DNA from: Acidobacteriota bacterium
Lineage (GTDB): Bacteria; Acidobacteriota; Vicinamibacteria; Vicinamibacterales; Vicinamibacteraceae
Direction of reading: 5' to 3'
Assembly (NCBI GenBank): GCA_023427865.1
Contig: JAEYZV010000350.1
Coordinates: forward strand, 1-13,678
DNA length: 13,678 nucleotides
Shown here: positions 5,684 through 11,707 of the stretch, one piece after another
How positions within the stretch are numbered: position 1 is the stretch's first letter
Layout: the number at the start of each line of letters is the position of its first letter
Notes under the pieces: model-generated
Seen by the model: the letters and a program-made list of their open reading frames with translations, nothing else
The model's database searches: none
Told to the model about the DNA's origin: nothing
Made by a program: the position numbers and the translations under genes

Positions 5684-6940
5684 CTACGGCTCGCGCGCCA
5701 CCTGGGCGCCGAGGGAGGTGAGCCGTTCCACCACGTCGGCGTAGCCGCGCTCGACGGTTTCGAGCGGTCCCCCGCGACTCTCCCCCCGTGCCGCGAGTGC
5801 TGCCGCAATCAGCGCCATCCCCGATCGCAGGTCGCGCGTGTCCAGGTGCCGTCCACGAAGCGGTGTCGGTCCGGTCACGACCATGCGATGCGAATCGCAC
5901 AGGAAGATGTCGGCATGCATGCCGCTCAACTGCTCGAGCGCGAACAGGCGCAACTCGTACATCCAGTCGTGGATCAGCGTGTGGCCCTGGGCCTGGGTGG
6001 CGAGCACCGTGAACAGGCTGACCATGTCGGAGGGAAAGCCGGGCCAGAGCCCGGTGACGAGACGCCGCGCTGCGACGCAGCGTCCGGGCGTCACCTGGAC
6101 CCGGCCGCCGTCCACCTCGCAAGGGACCTGCATCCGCCGCAGGACCGCGACGATGGGTTCCATGTCGGTGGCCTCGGCGCCACGGACGTCGATGGAACCC
6201 ATGGTGACGGCGCCAATCACCGCCCATGTACCGGCTTCGATGTAGTCGCCGCGCAGTGTGTGCTCGGCGCCATGCAGCCTCGTGACGCCGTGGATCTGCA
6301 GTCGCGACGTGCCTGCACCCTCGATCTGCGCTCCCATCGCCACGAGCAGCTCACAGAGTTCCACCACGTGCGGTTCCGTCGCGGCGTGACGGATGTCGCT
6401 GAGGCCCTGCGCGGTCACCGCCGCGAGCACCGCGAGTTCCGTGGCGGTAACCGATGCTTCGTCGAGGTAGAACGACGCGCCCACGAGTCCGGACGGTGCC
6501 TCGAACGCATGGGCGGCACCGTCGACCTGCCGCGCACCAAGCGCCGTGAGCGCCTGGACGTGCGTGGAAAGCGTGCGGCGTGACGGGAAGTCGCCGCCCG
6601 GCGGGGCGAGCTGCACCTCGCCGCGCCGAGCCAGGATCGGGCCCATGAGCAGCATCGAGGCGCGCACACGGCCGACGAGCGTCGGATCCGGCGTCGTGCC
6701 CGGGCGGTCAGGACCCCGCAGCACGAGCGTCCCGGTACCGCGCCCTTCGACAGCACTGCCAAGGGCCTCAATCAGATCGAGGAGCACATCCACGTCGCGG
6801 ATGCGGGGCACGTTATGGAGTGTGACCGGCTCGGTGGTGAGCAGCGACGCCACGATCAGCGGTAATGCCGCGTTCTTGTTGCCCCCGACGGTGACGACGC
6901 CAGAGAGTGGCCGGCCGCCCTCTACGTGCAGTACGGACAT
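5684..6940 (-). CDS. murA: UDP-GlcNAc 1-carboxyvinyltransferase MurA (Asp variant)
   Basis: The product is 418 residues, normal length. MurA transfers enolpyruvate from PEP to UDP-GlcNAc, the first committed cytoplasmic step of peptidoglycan synthesis. Visible residues are the substrate-binding Lys22-Asn23 in GGNKNAALP, Arg93 in the RASMLLMGP motif, Asp305 in FPSDM (the general base in the E. coli enzyme) and Arg372 in LRSGMALI. The active-site loop reads GGDFPSRR, with Asp117 where E. coli has Cys115 (GGCxIGxRP). The IGxRP stretch is also replaced. An Asp at this position is known naturally in mycobacteria and chlamydiae and gives resistance to fosfomycin, which alkylates the Cys. The gene starts 1 nt after the murB stop and is last in a minus-strand set. 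It could in principle be a MurA paralogue, but the substrate residues argue for true MurA. Confidence 0.92.
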   Translation of the reverse strand: MSVLHVEGGRPLSGVVTVGGNKNAALPLIVASLLTTEPVTLHNVPRIRDVDVLLDLIEALGSAVEGRGTGTLVLRGPDRPGTTPDPTLVGRVRASMLLMGPILARRGEVQLAPPGGDFPSRRTLSTHVQALTALGARQVDGAAHAFEAPSGLVGASFYLDEASVTATELAVLAAVTAQGLSDIRHAATEPHVVELCELLVAMGAQIEGAGTSRLQIHGVTRLHGAEHTLRGDYIEAGTWAVIGAVTMGSIDVRGAEATDMEPIVAVLRRMQVPCEVDGGRVQVTPGRCVAARRLVTGLWPGFPSDMVSLFTVLATQAQGHTLIHDWMYELRLFALEQLSGMHADIFLCDSHRMVVTGPTPLRGRHLDTRDLRSGMALIAAALAARGESRGGPLETVERGYADVVERLTSLGAQVAREP

Positions 6941-6941
6941 G

Positions 6942-7916
6942 TCAGCGGTCGCCTTCCTTTACGGGCGTCCATTCGCCCAGGTACACGATTTCCTCGGCGA
7001 GCCGCACGCCTGTGCGTTGCCGCACGGCGTCACGGCACCGCTCGATCAGCGCGCGGACGTCACTGGCGCGCGATCCCGGCGCCGCGACGATGAAGTTGGC
7101 GTGCAGCGGCGACACCTGCGCGCCGCCGGCGGTGGCGCCCTTCAGCCCCGAGCGATCGATCAACGCGCCAGCGGAGCGCGGAACGCCGTGAGGCACGAGG
7201 GCATCCTCGGCCGGATTCTGGAAGATGCAGCCGGCGCTTGCCTGATGCAGCGGCTGCGTGCCCTTGCGAAAGGCCAGCGACGAGCGCGCGCGTCGCCGCA
7301 GGACCTCGGGGTCGGCGCCAGGTGTCACCGCGAACAGCACCGAGAGCACGATCTCGTCCGAGCCCTGGATGCGACTCCGGTCGTAGCCGAATGCCATCCC
7401 GCTTGCGGGCACGTCGACGACCTGCCCCGAGGGCTGCAACACGCGCACCTCGCGGACGTGTTCGCTGATCAGGCGCCCCTGGAAGTGCGCGTTGCCGCAG
7501 ATGGCGCCGCCAACGGTGCCGGGAGTGCCCGCCCAGGCCTCGAGCCCGGCGAGACCGCGCCCGGCGAGCCAGCGGACCAGCCCGTTGATCATCACGCCGG
7601 CATCGGCGCGGACGGCGTCGGCGCCTTCGAGGTGCACGTCGCCGCCATGGACGCGAAGCACGACGCCACGAATGCCGGCATCGGCGACCAGCACGTTGGA
7701 GCCGCCGCCGAGCACGCTGAGCGGCAAGTCGTGCACCCGCGCAACGGCGGCGATCGCCAGGATGTCTGCCGCTGCCGCGGCCGTCACCAGGATGTCCGCC
7801 CGACCACCGACGCGCATCGTCGTGAAACGCGCCAATGGCGCATCCACCTCGATCGCCGCCGAGGGAAGTGCCGCGCGCAGTGCCGTCACGCATGCGTCGC
7901 GCCGTCGTTGCGTCAT
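6942..7916 (-). CDS. murB: UDP-N-acetylenolpyruvoylglucosamine reductase MurB
   Basis: The product is 324 residues, the size of a type II (short) MurB. It reduces the MurA product with NADPH through FAD to give UDP-MurNAc. FAD-binding motifs are present: TTMRVGGRAD (32-41), GGGSNVLVAD (70-79) and GTPGTVGGAICGNAHFQG (130-147). The C-terminal catalytic Glu lies in AEEIVYLG (308-314). Two variations stand out. The proton-donor Ser that usually sits in a SAGS motif is Cys230 (SAGCIFQNP), and the usual FGYR motif reads FGYDRSR (177-182). Both occur in other MurB lineages to my recollection, so loss of function is not implied. Its ATG overlaps the pxpC stop as ATGA. MurB followed directly by MurA allows coordinated supply of consecutive pathway enzymes. 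Confidence 0.93.
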   Translation of the reverse strand: MTQRRRDACVTALRAALPSAAIEVDAPLARFTTMRVGGRADILVTAAAAADILAIAAVARVHDLPLSVLGGGSNVLVADAGIRGVVLRVHGGDVHLEGADAVRADAGVMINGLVRWLAGRGLAGLEAWAGTPGTVGGAICGNAHFQGRLISEHVREVRVLQPSGQVVDVPASGMAFGYDRSRIQGSDEIVLSVLFAVTPGADPEVLRRRARSSLAFRKGTQPLHQASAGCIFQNPAEDALVPHGVPRSAGALIDRSGLKGATAGGAQVSPLHANFIVAAPGSRASDVRALIERCRDAVRQRTGVRLAEEIVYLGEWTPVKEGDR

Positions 7917-8842
7917 GTCCCGCTCTCCTTGCGCGCGTAACCGAGTGCCTCGAACGCTTCTTCCCGCGTGCAGCGGACGAACGTGACCCTCGCCCCAGGC
8001 GGCAGTTGCGCCGCGTCGGGCAGGTCCGCGGTGATCACGACCGCCGCCACCGGATAGCCCCCGGTCGTCTGCCGCTCTGCCATCAGCAGGATCGGCAGCC
8101 CCGACGGCAGAATCTGGATTGCCCCGGTCACGGTACCGGACGAGGCGCGCTGCGGCGCACTCAACGGCACGACCGGGCCGTCCTCGAGCGAATAGGCCAT
8201 CCGGCTGGCAGACGAGGCGATGCGATAGCCGCGTCCGGTGCAGAGCGCCGCGAGCACGTCCGCGTCGCCTGATGCTTCCGGACCCGGCAGCACGCGCAGC
8301 GTGTCGGTGTACGTACGCCCGGGAATGCTCACGGTCATGGCGGGGGCGACGGCACGGTCGGCGATGCGCAACTCGGCGCCGTCAGGGAGCGCACCGCGTC
8401 GGGGCAGCAGCGGCCACGCGCTCCGGCTCCCGAGCACGCACGGCAGGTCGAACCCACCGCGCACCGCGACGTATGCTCGCGCCCCCGCATGCCGTTCGCC
8501 CATGACGAGCGTGGCGCCCCGACGCAGCACGAGCGCCGTGTCCATCGGTACGGGACCGGACAGACGATCGTGGCCGCCCTCTCCCCCCTCGACATGGAGG
8601 TCGAAGCGCGCGCCCGTGACCGAGACGTGGACGTCGGCGCTCGTGCGCAGCGCGCAGCCCGTCAACGTGATCTCCAGCCCCGCCTCCTCCGGCGCGTTGC
8701 CGACGAGGGTGTTTGCGCGCTGCAGGGCCTCCAGATCCAGCGCGCCGCCGACAGGAACGCCGAGGTGCTGGTAGCCCCAGCGGCCGCCGTCCTGCACGGT
8801 GGCGTGCAATCCACCGCGCACGAGCAACAGCGTGCGGCTCAT
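7913..8842 (-). CDS. pxpC: 5-oxoprolinase subunit PxpC (KipA/biotin-dependent carboxyltransferase family)
   Basis: The product is 309 residues. PxpC works with PxpB and PxpA as the ATP-dependent 5-oxoprolinase that opens pyroglutamate to glutamate; the B. subtilis homologue is known as KipA. Family motifs include the start LLLVRGGLHATVQDGGRWGY, GVPVGGALD, an NTLVGN stretch, AYVAVRGGFD and LGSRSAWP, and near the C-terminus QILPSGLPILLMAERQTTGGY. The cyclophilin-like fold of this family is expected. No signal peptide is seen, so it is cytoplasmic. Its ATG overlaps the pxpB stop by 4 bp (ATGA) and its own stop overlaps murB by 4 bp. This strongly suggests one transcript with coupled translation. 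Confidence 0.92.
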   Translation of the reverse strand: MSRTLLLVRGGLHATVQDGGRWGYQHLGVPVGGALDLEALQRANTLVGNAPEEAGLEITLTGCALRTSADVHVSVTGARFDLHVEGGEGGHDRLSGPVPMDTALVLRRGATLVMGERHAGARAYVAVRGGFDLPCVLGSRSAWPLLPRRGALPDGAELRIADRAVAPAMTVSIPGRTYTDTLRVLPGPEASGDADVLAALCTGRGYRIASSASRMAYSLEDGPVVPLSAPQRASSGTVTGAIQILPSGLPILLMAERQTTGGYPVAAVVITADLPDAAQLPPGARVTFVRCTREEAFEALGYARKESGT

Positions 8843-9534
8843 GAGTGGGCCATCCCGAGTCGCTGCACGGGCACGAATCGCACCCGCCTCCCAGGCGCCA
8901 GGCGCGCCGGCGGATCGGCGTCCAGCTCGAAAAGCGTTGCGTCGGTCTTACCTATGAGATGCCAGCCGCCGGGGCTGCTCGTCGGGTAGATTCCGGAGTA
9001 GTCACCGGCGATGGCGACGGCGCCGGCAGGAACGCGCGGCCTCGGCGTGGCGCGCCGCGGCAGGCGCAGCGCGGGGTCGATCAGACCGAGGTACGGGAAT
9101 CCCGGCAGGAACCCGGTGAAGCACACCACGTACTCGACGGCCGCATGGCGCCGGCACACCTCCTCGGCATCGAGCCCGCACACCGACGACACGTGGGCGA
9201 GGTCCTGGCCCGCTTCACCGCCGTACACGATCGGGATCTCGACGACCGCTGCCTCGGTGCCGGTCGAATCGACGTCAGGCGTTGTCGGGGCGCTCGAAGT
9301 CATGGCCGCCGCCCTGACCGCCGCCTCGACGTCGGCCCACCCGGCCCGGCGGTTGTCGACGTGCACGACGAGATCACGCATGCCGGGCACGACGTCACGG
9401 ATGCCTGGAACGCGCCGCCGTCGCAACGCCTCGGCAATCCGGTGCACGCGCGCATTCGCCGCCAGCGGCGCATGGTCGAGCGCGCGCACGCACAGGGCGC
9501 CGTCACCGAGAAAGTCGATCGTGACGTCAGGCAC
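8839..9534 (-). CDS. pxpB: 5-oxoprolinase subunit PxpB (KipI family)
   Basis: The product is 231 residues, the usual length. PxpB pairs with PxpC in the 5-oxoprolinase complex; B. subtilis KipI also inhibits the sporulation kinase KinA, a role not expected to carry over here. Motifs include the N-terminal FLGDGALCV, CFTGFLPGFPYLGLIDP, the PRRATPRPRVPAG stretch with GAVAIAGDYSGIYP, and SPGGWHLIGKT. I chose the GTG at 9534 because GGAGGA lies 3 nt upstream and the conserved N-terminus starts right after. An ATG at 9558 would add eight Arg/Gly-rich residues and is less likely. The gene begins 48 nt after the ldcA stop. PxpA, needed for the full reaction in characterised systems, is not encoded in the window. 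Confidence 0.9.
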   Translation of the reverse strand: MPDVTIDFLGDGALCVRALDHAPLAANARVHRIAEALRRRRVPGIRDVVPGMRDLVVHVDNRRAGWADVEAAVRAAAMTSSAPTTPDVDSTGTEAAVVEIPIVYGGEAGQDLAHVSSVCGLDAEEVCRRHAAVEYVVCFTGFLPGFPYLGLIDPALRLPRRATPRPRVPAGAVAIAGDYSGIYPTSSPGGWHLIGKTDATLFELDADPPARLAPGRRVRFVPVQRLGMAHS

Positions 9535-9537
9535 GCT

Positions 9538-9543
9538 TCCTCC
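9538..9543 (-). promoter_or_regulatory. Shine-Dalgarno GGAGGA deciding the pxpB start
   Basis: On the minus strand GGAGGA is followed by AGC and then the GTG at 9534. It is one of the few strong ribosome-binding sites in the window and favours the GTG over the in-frame ATG at 9558. That ATG has only a G-rich run 2 nt upstream. Confidence 0.6.
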
Positions 9544-9582
9544 ACCGCGGCGGCGCATGCGCCCCCTGAATTCTGGAGCGCT

Positions 9583-10530
9583 TCATCCCTGGACCGCGGC
9601 CTCGTCGACGCACAGCCGTACCTCTCCCGACGCCTCCACGGTCGTACGCACGCCGAACGGCAGCGTCAGCATCGTCCCCACGGTGTGGCCGCTCGGCACG
9701 CCCGTCACGATGGGACCGGCAAAGCCGTCGAGCGCGTGACGCACGGCGTCGTGTGCGCACACCCTGCCGCCAGGCTCGTCGCACCCGGGCAGCTCGTTGA
9801 ACACGACCCCGGTGACGTGCGTGAACACCCCCGCCAGGCGCAGCTGCCAGAGAAGCCGGTCGATCCGATACGGCCGCTCGTTCACGTCGTCGAGGAAGAG
9901 AATCGTCGGCTCGCGGGCGGTGAACGCCCATGGCGTGCCGAGCAGCGCGGCGACCTGGGTCAGCGTGCCGCCACGCAGCACGCCCTGCGCAGTGCCCGGC
10001 TGCAGCACCGCTGCCGTCGGCGTCGACACCACGCCAATCGGCTCGGGCTCGCACACCGTTCGGAGGAAAGCGTCACGGTCGTAGGCCGCGGCACCGCGCG
10101 CGAGCCGGCCCTCGGCCATCGGTCCGTGGATGGTGACGAGGCCGGCGTGCCCGGTGACCACGTCGAGCAGCGCCGTGATGTCGCTGTAACCCACGAGCAG
10201 CGTCCTCGCCCTGCGAATCGCGTCGAGGTCGAGGAACGGCAGCAGCTGCGCGGAGCCGTAGCCCCCGCGCGACGCCATCACCGCCGCGATCCTTCCGTCG
10301 CCAAGGGCCGACTGCAACTGCGCCGCGCGCGCCGCGCCGCTTCCGGATACGTACGGCGCGCTTGGGCCCGCAGCCGGAGGCAGGACGACCGGCTCGAAGC
10401 CGAGCGCGCGGAGCTCGTCGGCCGCCAACTCGAGATCGGACGGGATCGAAGGGCTCGCGAGCGTCGCCAGCGCCACGCGGTCCCCTCGGCGCAACGCTCT
10501 CGGACGGACGAAGGGACGGACGCCCGTCAC
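9583..10530 (-). CDS. ldcA: LD-carboxypeptidase, peptidase family S66 (LdcA)
   Basis: The product is 315 residues. LdcA-type enzymes remove the terminal D-Ala from L,D-linked muropeptide tetrapeptides in the cytoplasm during peptidoglycan recycling. The S66 nucleophile is Ser116 in GYSDIT, after the MASRGGYGSAQLLPFLD segment typical of the family. His282 lies in GVPSGHT. The acidic region reads LFLDDVNERPYRIDRLL; many family members have LEDVNE, so an Asp (214) stands where Glu is common. Whether the catalytic acid is this residue or Glu218 needs alignment. No signal peptide is seen, which fits a cytoplasmic recycling enzyme. The GTG start (10530) overlaps the nagZ-like stop as GTGA. S66 also includes microcin-immunity MccF-like proteins, but the neighbouring genes favour LdcA. 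Confidence 0.88.
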   Translation of the reverse strand: MTGVRPFVRPRALRRGDRVALATLASPSIPSDLELAADELRALGFEPVVLPPAAGPSAPYVSGSGAARAAQLQSALGDGRIAAVMASRGGYGSAQLLPFLDLDAIRRARTLLVGYSDITALLDVVTGHAGLVTIHGPMAEGRLARGAAAYDRDAFLRTVCEPEPIGVVSTPTAAVLQPGTAQGVLRGGTLTQVAALLGTPWAFTAREPTILFLDDVNERPYRIDRLLWQLRLAGVFTHVTGVVFNELPGCDEPGGRVCAHDAVRHALDGFAGPIVTGVPSGHTVGTMLTLPFGVRTTVEASGEVRLCVDEAAVQG

Positions 10531-11615
10531 GCGAACTGCCGCATCCGCTCGGCGATCGCCGCATGCTCTGCCGACCCGATCACCTCGCGAAGCGCCGGCA
10601 CCTTCGGTGCCAGGCGCCGGGCGTCGGCGGAGAGATAGCGCGTCTTCAAGGCGTACTGGCGCTTCAGCGCGTCGTCGACGCGGGCGGCGCGCAGGGACTC
10701 CTCCTCCAGCGCGCGGACGATGCCCTCGATCGCGGCGCAGAGGCGATCCACATCACCGCCGCACTGCACGATGCCATCGCACCCTGCGGCGAGTGCGCGC
10801 ACGGCTGCTTCGCCGGGCTCCAGACGCGCCGCGATCGCCGCGTGATCCATGTCATCGGTGAGGACGACGCCGGCGAAACCGAGCTGCTCCCGCAGCCTCC
10901 CGGTGACGATCGCGCGCGACAAGGTGGCCGGATCACGCTCGTCCAGGCTCGGCACGAGGAGATGACCGATCGTGACCGCGTCGACGCCCGCCTCGATGGC
11001 GGCCATGAACGGCACCCACTCGACACGTTCGAGGCGGTCGGGCGGCAAGTCGACGATCGCCAGCTCGTCCTTCGAATGCGTGGTGGCCTCTCCGCTCCCC
11101 GGGAACTGCCCGGCACACGCCGGCAGGCCCTGCTCGCGCAGTGTCTCGATCACCGCGACCGCGTGACGCGCCACGGTGGCTGGATCATCGGAAAGCGCAC
11201 GCTCACCGATCCGCGCGTCGGCGCTGCGTGGGAGCAGGTCGAGACGTGGCCCGAGCGCGAAAGTCACACCCATCGCACGCAGTTCGCGCGCGAGGGCCCG
11301 AGCGAAGCGCCGTGTGAGCGCCAGGTCGTCAGCGCGACCGAGCGTGGCCGGCACGGGCCATGCCGTGAGCGCCGGCTGCACACCTCCGCCGGCCTCACCG
11401 AGGGCGACCCACACCGGCGCCGTCTTCGAGAGCTCCTGCGCCTGGCGGGCGAGGTCGGCGACCTGTGCGGGTTCGGCGACGTTGCGGGCGTGGAAGATGA
11501 GGCCACCGAGATCGAACTCGCGTGCCAGGGATCGCAACTCGACGGGGATCGTGTGTCCGTGGAATCCCGCCAGCAACAGCTGGCCCACCGTGCGTCGTCG
11601 TTCGCGCTGCGTCAT
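10527..11615 (-). CDS. GH3 NagZ-like beta-N-acetylhexosaminidase, catalytic motifs altered
   Basis: The product is 362 residues. NagZ enzymes cleave GlcNAc from anhydro-muropeptides in the cytoplasm. The GH3 frame is clear: GGLIFHARN (37-45), FALGPRLDLLP, the IGERALSDDP segment, a PFMAAIEAGVDAV stretch, and GFAGVVLTDDMDHAAI, where Asp254 is at the nucleophile position. Key motifs are changed. DQEGGRVQR reads GEAGGGVQP (73-81), KHFPGHG reads GQFPGSG (169-175), and the Asp-Ser-His general acid/base dyad reads His-Ser-Lys (180-182). Altered chemistry or a non-catalytic role is possible, so I withhold the nagZ symbol. No signal peptide is seen. The ATG at 11615 is first in the minus-strand set, about 33 nt from a predicted transcription start, with only a weak GAG upstream as ribosome site. 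Its stop overlaps ldcA by 4 bp. Confidence 0.85.
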   Translation of the reverse strand: MTQRERRRTVGQLLLAGFHGHTIPVELRSLAREFDLGGLIFHARNVAEPAQVADLARQAQELSKTAPVWVALGEAGGGVQPALTAWPVPATLGRADDLALTRRFARALARELRAMGVTFALGPRLDLLPRSADARIGERALSDDPATVARHAVAVIETLREQGLPACAGQFPGSGEATTHSKDELAIVDLPPDRLERVEWVPFMAAIEAGVDAVTIGHLLVPSLDERDPATLSRAIVTGRLREQLGFAGVVLTDDMDHAAIAARLEPGEAAVRALAAGCDGIVQCGGDVDRLCAAIEGIVRALEEESLRAARVDDALKRQYALKTRYLSADARRLAPKVPALREVIGSAEHAAIAERMRQFA

Positions 11616-11653
11616 CTCGATCGAAGGGGCGTGCCCGAGACACGTCGAGGGGT

Positions 11654-11663
11654 CATTATAATG
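11654..11663. promoter_or_regulatory. Palindromic -10 (CATTATAATG), divergent promoter
   Basis: CATTATAATG is a perfect 10-bp palindrome, so TATAAT reads on the plus strand at 11657-11662 and on the minus strand at 11660-11655. Expected starts are about 11669 (plus; about 39 nt before the polX GTG) and about 11648 (minus; about 33 nt before the nagZ-like ATG). Neither side shows a good -35. It sits in the 92-bp gap between the divergent genes, the only intergenic DNA available to drive both units. Symmetric -10 elements giving divergent transcription are documented in bacteria. Confidence 0.6.
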
Positions 11664-11707
11664 AGCCGGTCCTTCGCACCGGCCGGCGTCGCCGGTCCAG
11701 CGCCGCC

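Noticed and set aside
8845..10638. 597-residue plus-strand frame opposite pxpB and ldcA
   Set aside because: It spans two well-supported minus-strand genes and shows no domain pattern.
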